Below are positions 15,777-24,702 of a DNA stretch of 64,000 bases, piece after piece (the stretch's first letter is position 1; each line of letters starts with the position of its first letter). Made by a program: the position numbers and the translations under genes. The stretch is taken from positions 180,807 through 244,806 of the forward strand of contig NZ_RWKV01000004.1 in NCBI RefSeq assembly GCF_003993795.1, read 5' to 3'. The notes beneath the pieces were generated by a model that made no database searches, had not been told where the DNA came from, and saw nothing but the letters and a program-made list of their open reading frames with translations. Source of the stretch: Aquabacter cavernae. Lineage in GTDB: Bacteria; Pseudomonadota; Alphaproteobacteria; Rhizobiales; Xanthobacteraceae.

Positions 15777-16234
15777 AGGACCCCCTTGGGCAACGCCATG
15801 TCGGAAAGCTGCACAAAGGCGACGTAGAAGCTGACCGTGGTCACGGCGGAGAAGACACCGCAGCGCAGCCAGGATCGAGCCGAAAGATGGCGGCTGGAAA
15901 ACAGCAGGAAGGCGAACGTCGCCAGCGTGAAGCCGATGATGCCGATGCCATAGGCATAGGCCACCAGCAAAGCGAAGGCGATGGCGAGGTCCCGCCAGGG
16001 GATGGGCGGCAGCGTGTCGCCCAGGCTCCGCGGCATCCGGCGAACGAGCATCAGCGCGCCCAGCACCAGCATCACGATCCCGAGCAGCTCGATATAGCCG
16101 TGAGGACCGACCGCATCGATGTTGGTCTTCTTCGCGAGACGACCGGCGAGGCGGCTGCCGTCATGGAGCGCGAGGAGGCCGAAACCGACCAGGGCAAGGC
16201 CGTGAAGGTCGAGCCGTTTCAATACTGCCTGCAT
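15767..16234 (-). CDS. tctB: tripartite tricarboxylate transporter, small membrane subunit TctB (system 2)
   Basis: A 155-residue protein with four predicted membrane helices (LALVGFGLLALHDGS; YIELLGIVMLVLGALML; LAIAFALLVAYAYGIGIIGF; WLRCGVFSAVTTVSFYVAFV), matching TctB size and topology, including the short amphipathic loop after helix 1. It is first in a two-gene minus-strand unit with the MmgE/PrpD gene, overlapping it by 10 bases. The tctA and tctC genes of this neighbourhood have no tctB of their own, so this is the likely partner although it is encoded about 4.3 kb away on the other strand. An AT-rich promoter-like stretch lies upstream (16235-16280). Confidence 0.85.
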   Translation of the reverse strand: MQAVLKRLDLHGLALVGFGLLALHDGSRLAGRLAKKTNIDAVGPHGYIELLGIVMLVLGALMLVRRMPRSLGDTLPPIPWRDLAIAFALLVAYAYGIGIIGFTLATFAFLLFSSRHLSARSWLRCGVFSAVTTVSFYVAFVQLSDMALPKGVLWG

Positions 16235-16384
16235 CTCAAAGATCTACCGATTATTTTATATTCGATAGAATTAGTATGTTTATGAGGGATTGTCATCAGG
16301 CAGCGACGATTTTTAGCCCCGCTGGGGCCTCTTCGATCCCCTCATGTCCGTCAGCCAGCGCCTTGGTCCAGAGCGCCCGCATAA

Positions 16385-16414
16385 AGAAAAAGGGCCGCCC
16401 CAAGGGAGGCCCTT
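16385..16414 (-). terminator. intrinsic terminator of the sulfate-binding-protein gene
   Basis: Read on the minus strand, GGGCCTCCC, TTGG, GGCGGCCC form a GC-rich stem followed by TTTTTC. It begins about 25 bases after the stop of the sulfate-binding-protein gene. Confidence 0.8.
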
Positions 16415-16439
16415 CCATTGTCTGCGGTTCGTGTCGCGT

Positions 16440-17459
16440 TCAGCGGCCCACGAACACCTGATCGAGGATGGCGCCGGAAGCGAACTGGTCCGCCTGCACC
16501 TTCTCCCAACCGCCGAACACGTCCTCAACGGTCACGAGGCGCACCTGCGAGAAGCGGCCCGGAAACTTGTCCATGACCTCCTTGTTGTTCACCCGGTGAT
16601 AGGCCTCCACGGCCACCGTCTGGCCGGCGGGGGTGAACAGGAAGTCCAGATAGGCGGTGGCCAGCGGGCGAGAGCCGCGCTTATCCACCACCTTGTCCAC
16701 CACCGCCACGGGGAATTCCGCCAGCAGGCTCACGGACGGGACGACGGTCTTGAGCTTCTTGTCCTTGTAGAGCTGCTCATAGGACAGGGTCTCGGCCTCG
16801 AAGCTCACCAGCACGTCGCCGGTCTCGCGCTCCACGAAGGTGGTGGTGGCGGCGCGGCCGCCCGTGTCGAACACCGGCACATTGGACAGGAGCTTCTTCA
16901 CGAAGGCCTTGGCCTTCTCCTGGTCGCCCTTGTTCTGCTCCAGCGCATAGGCATAGGCCGCGAGATAGGTGTAGCGCGCATTGCCCGAGGTCTTCGGGTT
17001 CGGGAAGATGACCTTCACGTCATCGCGCACCAGATCGTTCCAGTCCTTGATGTTCTTCGGGTTTCCGTCGCGCACCAGGAAGGCGGGGAAGGAATAATAG
17101 GGCGAGGACTTGTTCGGGAACTTGGACTGCCAGTCCTTGGTGACGAAACCGGCCTTGGCCAGCACGTCCACGTCCAGCACCTGGTTGAAGGTGACCACGT
17201 CCGCCTCAAGGCCCTCGATGATGGCCCGGGCCTGACGGGAGGTGCCCGCATGGCTCTGGTTGATGGTCACCTGCTGGCCGGTCTTTTCCTTCCAGACCGG
17301 AACGAACTTCTCGTTCTCCGCCGTGAACAGCTCGCGGGCGATGTCATAGGAGGCGTTCAGGAGGGTGTTGGGGCCTTTGTACTCCGCCTGGGCGAAGGCA
17401 ATTCCCGGCGCCAGCAAAGCGGCGAGGCCGAGACCGGAAAAGGCGCGACGGGTCAGCAT
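16440..17459 (-). CDS. sulfate/thiosulfate ABC-type substrate-binding protein (orphan)
   Basis: A 339-residue periplasmic binding protein of the Sbp/CysP family. Signatures are LLNASYDIARELF, the NQSHAGTSRQARAIIEGLEADVV block, FPNPKTSGNARY, and GDVLVSFEAE. The N-terminus (TRRAFSGLGLAALLAPGIAFAQ) carries a twin-arginine-like motif before a typical hydrophobic stretch, with cleavage near residue 23, so export by Tat is possible. No cysT, cysW or cysA permease or ATPase gene is adjacent, and a terminator follows, so it is transcribed alone and must share a permease encoded elsewhere. The position at the end of the thiol-dioxygenase island suggests a role in sulfur balance; that link is inference. 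Confidence 0.93.
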   Translation of the reverse strand: MLTRRAFSGLGLAALLAPGIAFAQAEYKGPNTLLNASYDIARELFTAENEKFVPVWKEKTGQQVTINQSHAGTSRQARAIIEGLEADVVTFNQVLDVDVLAKAGFVTKDWQSKFPNKSSPYYSFPAFLVRDGNPKNIKDWNDLVRDDVKVIFPNPKTSGNARYTYLAAYAYALEQNKGDQEKAKAFVKKLLSNVPVFDTGGRAATTTFVERETGDVLVSFEAETLSYEQLYKDKKLKTVVPSVSLLAEFPVAVVDKVVDKRGSRPLATAYLDFLFTPAGQTVAVEAYHRVNNKEVMDKFPGRFSQVRLVTVEDVFGGWEKVQADQFASGAILDQVFVGR

Positions 17460-17560
17460 GGGCTCTCCTATTCACTCTATGTGAGTGTATTTAATCGTAT
17501 TTCACGAAATTAATTAGCATAGATGAGCGTGGGTTTCAAACGGCTGTTGCCGTGGCTTCG
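17460..17560 (-). promoter_or_regulatory. AT-rich promoter/operator region of the sulfate-binding-protein gene
   Basis: Upstream of the start lie two short inverted repeats, CACTC-N5-GAGTG (17473-17487) and ATTTC-AC-GAAAT (17499-17510), in an AT-rich stretch containing TTAATCGTAT. These are candidate regulator sites; sulfate-uptake genes are often controlled by LysR-type CysB or Cbl proteins, but no specific match is claimed. Confidence 0.4.
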
Positions 17561-17570
17561 TCCGGGCCAA

Positions 17571-17602
17571 AAACAAAACCGCCCGGGCACGGCCCGGGCG
17601 GT
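17571..17602 (-). terminator. intrinsic terminator of acs
   Basis: On the minus strand an 11-base-pair perfect stem, ACCGCCCGGGC with GCCCGGGCGGT and a three-base loop, is followed by TTTTGTTTTTGG. It lies 25 bases after the acs stop codon. Confidence 0.9.
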
Positions 17603-17626
17603 CTGTCACATGGGTTCGGAAGAGGT

Positions 17627-19579
<1,953 letters not shown>

Positions 19580-19819
19580 GGCTCGTTCCCTTCCTTTGCG
19601 TGAGCGGTTCCGCGCGCACGCGCCGCCTTTGGTTGCCGGGATTATGGGCAGGCCACACAGGCTCCACAAGGCGCCGGAAGCGAGACTTTGGGCGAAGATC
19701 AGGCCCTCCCGGCACGGTCCTCTTGCCGCACCCCGGCCCTTGAGCAGCACCCTGTCGGCCCCTTCCGTATGGGCCTATAGCAGGTCACACGTACCCGCCC
19801 GCACTTCCGGAGAGACACG

Positions 19820-20197
19820 ATGATCGCCTGGTTCCGCCTGCTGCTGCTGGTCGCCGGCCTGCTCGGCGCGAGCGGGGTCGCGGCCGCCGCCGTCTCCGCC
19901 CATATGGCGGGAGGCGCCTCGCTCGCCACGGCGGCCCAGTTCCTCATGATCCATGCCGCCGCCGTCGCGGCGCTCGCAGCCGCCGGACTGCTGGCGACGC
20001 GCGGGGCCGTGCTCCTGCTGGTGGGCGCCTCGGCCATGGCTGTGGGAACGGTGCTCTTTTCCGGCGATCTTGCCCTGCGCGCCCTCATGGACACCAAGCT
20101 GCTCTGGGGCACCGCGCCGTTCGGCGGCACCCTCATGATCGCGGGATGGATCGCCGCCGGCATCGGCGGCGCCCTCATCCTGCCCCGGGCGCGCTGA
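19820..20197 (+). CDS. DUF423-family small membrane protein
   Basis: A 125-residue protein with four predicted membrane segments, which matches the DUF423 (YgdD-like) family: LLLLVAGLLGASGVAAAAVSAHM at the N-terminus, a middle pair (FLMIHAAAVAALAAAGLLA and VLLLVGASAMAVGTVLFSGDL), and the family motif TAPFGGTLMIAGW before the last helix. The molecular function of the family is unknown. It is transcribed away from acs and converges with the ETF methyltransferase-like gene. Confidence 0.85.
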   Translation: MIAWFRLLLLVAGLLGASGVAAAAVSAHMAGGASLATAAQFLMIHAAAVAALAAAGLLATRGAVLLLVGASAMAVGTVLFSGDLALRALMDTKLLWGTAPFGGTLMIAGWIAAGIGGALILPRAR

Positions 20198-20237
20198 CGG
20201 CCGGGCATGCTTGCCCGGCTTTGCCCGCTCCTTGGCC

Positions 20238-20885
20238 TCAGGGCAAAGGGCGCCAGACGCAGGTGCGCTTGATCTCCATGTCCTCCAGGTCCCGCGTCAC
20301 GGGCACATTGTATTCCGCGAGCTGCTCCAGCCGCGCCTTCGGCAGATAGGTCCGGCCGGGATCGCCGATCAGCACGTCCGCGCCCCGCGCCCGCAGGCCG
20401 AGGAGCCAGGCGAACACCCGCTCGGCGAGGTCGCGCTCATAGCAGATGTCGCCCGCCAGGATGACGTCCCAGCCGTCATCCCGCCCGACAATGTCCGAGG
20501 TGGAAACCGCCACCGTCACGCCGTTGGCGCGCCCGTTCAGCGCGATGGCAGCGGCGGCGAAGGGATCGATATCGGCACACAGGACCGCCTCGGCCCCCGC
20601 CTTCATGGCGGCGATGCCCACGAGACCGGAGCCTGAGGCGAAGTCCAGCACCCGGCGCCCGGACACCAGCGCCTCATGGTCGCGCACATAGCGCGCCAGC
20701 GCCTGCCCGCCCGCCCAGGCGAAGGCCCAGAAGGGCGGCGGCAGGCCCATCTCCCCCAATTCCTCCTCCGTGCGGTGCCAGAGCGGCACGGCTTCGTCGG
20801 CCAGATGAAGCACCATGTCCGGCACCAGCGGAACCGGGCGCAGCACCGTCTCGTCGCGCACGAAAGCTTCGGGGTCGAGCGTCAC
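20238..20885 (-). CDS. class I SAM methyltransferase, ETF-beta lysine methyltransferase (METTL20)-like
   Basis: A 215-residue seven-beta-strand methyltransferase. Motif I is VLDFASGSGLVGIAA, motif II has LCADIDPFA, and the post-motif is DVILAGDICYE; the segment before motif I (PPPFWAFAWAGGQALARYV) is typical of the METTL20/ETFB-KMT group. Members of this group, including a characterised Agrobacterium homologue, trimethylate lysines of the beta subunit of electron-transfer flavoprotein and tune electron transfer. Here etfB and etfA lie about 3 kb away on the same strand, which supports the call. It starts with GTG immediately after the stop of the EVE-domain gene (no gap), so the two are cotranscribed. 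Confidence 0.8.
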   Translation of the reverse strand: MTLDPEAFVRDETVLRPVPLVPDMVLHLADEAVPLWHRTEEELGEMGLPPPFWAFAWAGGQALARYVRDHEALVSGRRVLDFASGSGLVGIAAMKAGAEAVLCADIDPFAAAAIALNGRANGVTVAVSTSDIVGRDDGWDVILAGDICYERDLAERVFAWLLGLRARGADVLIGDPGRTYLPKARLEQLAEYNVPVTRDLEDMEIKRTCVWRPLP

Positions 20886-21299
20886 CTATTGGGCGCCGTA
20901 GGCGAGGATCATGTCCCATTCCGCGCCCGTCACCGGCTGCACGGAGAGGCGGGAGAGTTTCACCAGCGCCATGTCGGCAAGGCGCGGATCGCCCTTGACG
21001 GTCTCCAGCGAGACCGGCGTCTTCAGCGCGCGCACGGCCTTGATGTCCACCATCACGAACTTGCCGGAGGGATCGGAGGGGTCGGGATAGGCCTCGCGGA
21101 TCACTTCCACGATGCCGACGATCTCCTTGCCCTCGTTGGAATGGTAGAAGAAGCCCTGGTCGCCCACCTTCATGGCGAGAAGGTTCAGCTTGGCGGAGTG
21201 GTTGCGCACGCCGTCCCAGTGGGTGCCCTTGGCGCCCGCCGCCACCTGCTGGTCCCAGGACCATTTGAAGGGCTCGGACTTGTAGAGCCAATGGGCCAT
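20886..21299 (-). CDS. EVE-domain protein
   Basis: A 137-residue EVE-domain (thymocyte nuclear protein 1-like) protein. Recognisable features are MAHWLYKSEPFKWSWDQQ at the start, WDGVRNHSAKLNLLAMKVGDQGFFYHSNEGKEIVGI, and the AYPDPSDPSGKFVMVDI strand. EVE domains are structurally related to PUA and YTH modules and are thought to recognise modified bases in nucleic acids. The start at 21299 is where family homology begins; the frame is open for 83 codons further upstream. The stop codon abuts the methyltransferase start, so the two form an operon. Confidence 0.9.
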   Translation of the reverse strand: MAHWLYKSEPFKWSWDQQVAAGAKGTHWDGVRNHSAKLNLLAMKVGDQGFFYHSNEGKEIVGIVEVIREAYPDPSDPSGKFVMVDIKAVRALKTPVSLETVKGDPRLADMALVKLSRLSVQPVTGAEWDMILAYGAQ

Positions 21300-21546
21300 C
21301 TGGGTGCTCCCGCATGATTGGGTGTCCACCGGCTTTAGCGATGCCGTGCGGGCTTTGGCAAGGGGCCTTGGGGCATGGAGGCGCCGGTGCGGAATTTCGG
21401 CGGTTCCCCATAGCCCGCGATTCCAGCGGCGCCATTTCGCCTTTAAGGTTCGCCCGCCATCCTTTTCAGAGGGATAGGCGCCAAGGCAAGGCCCCGAAAG
21501 GGCCGCGTCGGACCGCCTGCCGGACCGGCGCCAATGGGAGGTTTCC

Positions 21547-21846
21547 ATGATTCACGAGATTGCCCAGCTCACCGTCACGGAAGGCCAGGAAGCGGCCTTC
21601 GAGGAAGGTGCACGCAAGGCGGTGCCCCTGTTCCGGCGGGCGAAGGGATGCCACGGGATGAAGGTGGAGCGCTCCATCGAGCAGCCGCAATCCTACACCC
21701 TGATTGTGAAGTGGGAGACGGTGGAGGACCACATGGTCCATTTCCGCAATTCCGCGGACTTCCAGGAATGGCGCGCGCTGGTGGGCGGCACCTTCTCGGC
21801 CCCGCCCCAGGTGCACCACACCAGCGAAGCCTTTGTCGGCTTCTGA
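21547..21846 (+). CDS. antibiotic-biosynthesis-monooxygenase (ABM) domain protein
   Basis: A 99-residue ABM-fold protein: ferredoxin-like alpha/beta with EIAQLTVTEGQEAAFEEGARKA, the GCHGMKVERS strand, YTLIVKWETVEDHMVHFRNSADF and a C-terminal strand. ABM proteins are usually dimeric and range from cofactor-free monooxygenases and haem-degrading enzymes to uncharacterised stress proteins. GGAGG sits just before the ATG. It stands alone and converges with the hydroxyacyl-CoA dehydrogenase gene across a strong hairpin. Function beyond the fold is not evident. Confidence 0.85.
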   Translation: MIHEIAQLTVTEGQEAAFEEGARKAVPLFRRAKGCHGMKVERSIEQPQSYTLIVKWETVEDHMVHFRNSADFQEWRALVGGTFSAPPQVHHTSEAFVGF

Positions 21847-21860
21847 GAACGCCGGTCTTT

Positions 21861-21904
21861 AAAAAGAGTGGGGCGCCCCTTCTGCGGAAGGGGCGCCCCA
21901 AAAT
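21861..21904 (-). terminator. strong terminator hairpin between ABM gene and hbd
   Basis: A perfect 13-base-pair stem GGGGCGCCCCTTC/GAAGGGGCGCCCC with loop TGCG (21870-21899). On the minus strand it is followed by ACTCTTTTTAA, fitting termination of the etf-hbd transcript. On the plus strand the tail is AAAATCT, so it is weaker in that direction. Confidence 0.85.
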
Positions 21905-21935
21905 CTAACGGTTTGCCGTCACACGAAGCGCTGCT

Positions 21936-22817
21936 TCAGCGGGTCGGAACCGGCTTCTCGCCGCGATAATCGTAGAAGCCGCGATTGGTCTTCCGGCCGA
22001 GCCAGCCCGCTTCCACATATTTCACCAGCAGCGGGCAGGGACGGTACTTGGAATCCGCCAGACCCTCATGGAGCACCTGCATGATGGCAAGGCAGGTATC
22101 GAGGCCGATGAAGTCGGCCAGCTGCAGCGGACCCATGGGATGGTTCGCGCCGAGCTTCATGGCGCGGTCGATGGCGTCCACCGAGCCCACGCCCTCATAG
22201 AGGGTGTAGATGGCCTCGTTGATCATGGGCAGCAGGATGCGGTTGACGATGAAGGCCGGGAAGTCCTCCGCCACCGCATAGGTCTTGTGCAGGCGGGTGA
22301 CGAACACCTTCGACGCCTCGAAGGTCTCGTCGTCGGTGGCGATGCCGCGCACCAGCTCCACCAGTTCCATGAGCGGCACGGGATTCATGAAATGAATGCC
22401 GATGAACCGCTCCGGCCGGTCGGTGGCCGCGGCGAGGCGCGTGATGGAGATGGACGAGGTGTTGCTGGCCAGGAACGCATCCGGCCGCACCACCTTGCAC
22501 AGGTCCACGAAGATCTTGCGCTTCACCTCTTCCCGCTCGGTGGCGGATTCGATGACGAGGTCGCAATCGTTAAGCGTTTCCATGCCGTGGCCGGGCAGGA
22601 TCCGGGCGAGCGCCTCCTGGCGCGCCTCCTCGGTCACCGTGCCGCGCGACACCTGCTTGGCCATGTTGCCGTTGATGGTGGCGAGGCCGGACCGGATCCG
22701 GTCCTCGCTCTGGTCGCTCAGCACCACGTCATAGCCGGCCAGCGCGCAGACATGCGCGATGCCGTTGCCCATCTGGCCGGCGCCGATGACCCCGACCTTC
22801 TTGATCTCGAGCGGCAT
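21936..22817 (-). CDS. 3-hydroxyacyl-CoA (3-hydroxybutyryl-CoA) dehydrogenase
   Basis: A 293-residue NAD(P)-dependent dehydrogenase that interconverts 3-hydroxyacyl-CoA and 3-oxoacyl-CoA. The N-terminal Rossmann motif is VIGAGQMGNGIAHVCALAGY; the catalytic His-containing HFMNPVPLMELVE segment is around residue 140, and the C-terminal domain has NRILLPMINEAIYTLYEGV and NHPMGPLQLADFIGLDT. Size and sequence match the short-chain Hbd/PaaH type rather than the fused FadB type. It follows etfA by 35 bases on the same strand, and the group ends in a strong terminator, so hydroxyacyl-CoA oxidation and ETF are coexpressed. A role in butyrate or PHB turnover is likely. Confidence 0.93.
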   Translation of the reverse strand: MPLEIKKVGVIGAGQMGNGIAHVCALAGYDVVLSDQSEDRIRSGLATINGNMAKQVSRGTVTEEARQEALARILPGHGMETLNDCDLVIESATEREEVKRKIFVDLCKVVRPDAFLASNTSSISITRLAAATDRPERFIGIHFMNPVPLMELVELVRGIATDDETFEASKVFVTRLHKTYAVAEDFPAFIVNRILLPMINEAIYTLYEGVGSVDAIDRAMKLGANHPMGPLQLADFIGLDTCLAIMQVLHEGLADSKYRPCPLLVKYVEAGWLGRKTNRGFYDYRGEKPVPTR

Positions 22818-22852
22818 GATGCTGTCGTCTTTCGCTTGTTGGGTCGCGTGCC

Positions 22853-23797
22853 TCAGCCCTTGGCCTTGGCGACCTCGGCCTTAAGTTCCGGCACCAGTGT
22901 GAACAGATCGCCCACAAGCCCGTAATCGGCAACCTGGAAAATAGGCGCCTCCTCGTCCTTGTTGATGGCGACGATGACCTTGGAGTCCTTCATGCCCGCC
23001 AGATGCTGGATGGCGCCGGAGATGCCCACGGCCACATACAGTTCGGGCGCGACCACCTTGCCGGTCTGGCCCACCTGCAGGTCGTTGGGGGCATAGCCCG
23101 CATCCACCGCCGCGCGGGACGCACCGACAGCGGCGCCCAGGGCGTCCGCCAGGGGCTCGATCACCTCAGAGAATTTCTCCTTGGAGGCGAGCGCGCGGCC
23201 GCCGGAGACGATGATCTTCGCCGCCGTCAGCTCGGGGCGGTCGGAGGCGGAGATGACCTCCTCCACGAAGCTGGAGACCGCCGGATCGGCAGCCGCCGCG
23301 ACGCTCTCCACCGGGGCGGAGCCGCCCTCGGGGGTGGCGGCGAAGGACGCCGTGCGCACGGTGATCACCTTCTTCGCCTCGCCGGACTGCACCGTCTGGA
23401 TGGCGTTGCCCGCATAGATGGGGCGCTCGAACGTGTCGGGCGACACCACCTTGGTGATATCGGAGACCTGCATCACGTCCAGCAGCGCGGCGACGCGCGG
23501 CAGCACGTTCTTCACCATGGCGGTGGACGGCCCGACGATGGCGCCATAGCCGGGCGCCAGCGAGACGACGAGCGCGGCCAGCGGCTCGGCGAGGCGATGG
23601 GCATAAGCGGGGCCTTCGGCCACCAGCACCTTCTCCACGCCCGAGAGCTTGGCGGCGGCTTCAGCCACCGCGCCGGCATTCTCGCCCGCGACCAGCACAT
23701 GAACCGGCCCGCCCAGGGCGGCGGCGGCGGTGAGGGCCTTGGCGGTGACGCCGTTGAGGGACGTGTTGTCGTGTTCGGCGATGAGCAGCGTCGTCAT
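22853..23797 (-). CDS. etfA: electron-transfer flavoprotein alpha subunit
   Basis: A 314-residue ETF alpha subunit, which binds FAD and, with EtfB, passes electrons from acyl-CoA dehydrogenases to ETF:ubiquinone oxidoreductase. The C-terminal FAD-binding domain is clear ([75 protein letters not shown]). The ATG overlaps the TGA of etfB by one base (TGATG), indicating translational coupling. Confidence 0.97.
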   Translation of the reverse strand: MTTLLIAEHDNTSLNGVTAKALTAAAALGGPVHVLVAGENAGAVAEAAAKLSGVEKVLVAEGPAYAHRLAEPLAALVVSLAPGYGAIVGPSTAMVKNVLPRVAALLDVMQVSDITKVVSPDTFERPIYAGNAIQTVQSGEAKKVITVRTASFAATPEGGSAPVESVAAAADPAVSSFVEEVISASDRPELTAAKIIVSGGRALASKEKFSEVIEPLADALGAAVGASRAAVDAGYAPNDLQVGQTGKVVAPELYVAVGISGAIQHLAGMKDSKVIVAINKDEEAPIFQVADYGLVGDLFTLVPELKAEVAKAKG

Positions 23798-24546
23798 CAG
23801 AGCACCCCGGCCTCGTCCTTGAGCTTCGACACCAGCTCCGCGACGGAGCCGACCTTCACGCCCGCCTTGCGGCCGGCGGGTTCGGCGGTCTTCAGCACCT
23901 TCAGGCGCGGCGCCACGTCCACCCCGTAGGTTTCGGGGGTCTTCTCGTCGATGGGCTTCTTCTTCGCCTTCATGATGTTGGGCAGCGAAGCGTAGCGCGG
24001 CTCGTTGAGGCGCAGGTCCGTGGTCACGATGGCCGGCAAGGTGAGCTTCACCGTCTGGAGGCCGCCGTCGATCTCGCGGGTCACGGCGACGGAGCCGGTC
24101 TCAAGGTCCACCTTCGAGGCGAAGGTGCCCTGGCCCCAGCCCAGCAGCGCGGCCAGCATCTGGCCGGTCTGGTTGCAGTCGTCGTCGATGGCCTGCTTGC
24201 CGAGGATCACCAGGTCCGGCTTCTCCTCGTCCACGATGCCCTTGAGGATCTTGGCGACCGCCAGGGGCTCGGTGGTGGTGTCGGTCTTCACCAGGATGCC
24301 CCGGTCGGCGCCCATGGCGAGCGCCGTGCGCAGCGTCTCGCTGGCCTGGGCCGGGCCCACGGAGACCGCGATCACCTCGGTGGCCTTGCCCGCCTCTTTC
24401 AGGCGCAGGGCCTCCTCGACGGCGATCTCGTCGAAGGGGTTCATGGACATCTTGACGTTGGCGAGCTCGACACCCGTTCCGTCCGACTTCACCCGGACCT
24501 TCACGTTGTAATCGACCACCCGCTTAACGGGGACGAGGATCTTCAT
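23797..24546 (-). CDS. etfB: electron-transfer flavoprotein beta subunit
   Basis: A 249-residue ETF beta subunit with the adenine-nucleotide-binding fold: [19 protein letters not shown] at the start, [19 protein letters not shown], the [11 protein letters not shown] strand, and the recognition loop ending in [28 protein letters not shown], which contains the lysines methylated by ETFB-KMT in characterised systems. The candidate methyltransferase is at 20.2-20.9 kb. It is first of the etfB-etfA-hbd operon; the promoter should lie in the 156-base gap after the HlyD gene. Confidence 0.97.
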   Translation of the reverse strand: MKILVPVKRVVDYNVKVRVKSDGTGVELANVKMSMNPFDEIAVEEALRLKEAGKATEVIAVSVGPAQASETLRTALAMGADRGILVKTDTTTEPLAVAKILKGIVDEEKPDLVILGKQAIDDDCNQTGQMLAALLGWGQGTFASKVDLETGSVAVTREIDGGLQTVKLTLPAIVTTDLRLNEPRYASLPNIMKAKKKPIDEKTPETYGVDVAPRLKVLKTAEPAGRKAGVKVGSVAELVSKLKDEAGVL

Positions 24547-24702
24547 GCGGCGCGCGCTCCCTGGCCCGGCTTAGTCTGGACAAGGCTCCGGGATGAACTC
24601 CCGGAAGCTCGGTCGTGGCTGCGGAGCCCGCAGCGCAGCAAACCTTGGGGGCGGCAACGTAGGAGTGGCCCGGAACCCTGTCAACGCCGATGGAACCCCG
24701 TT

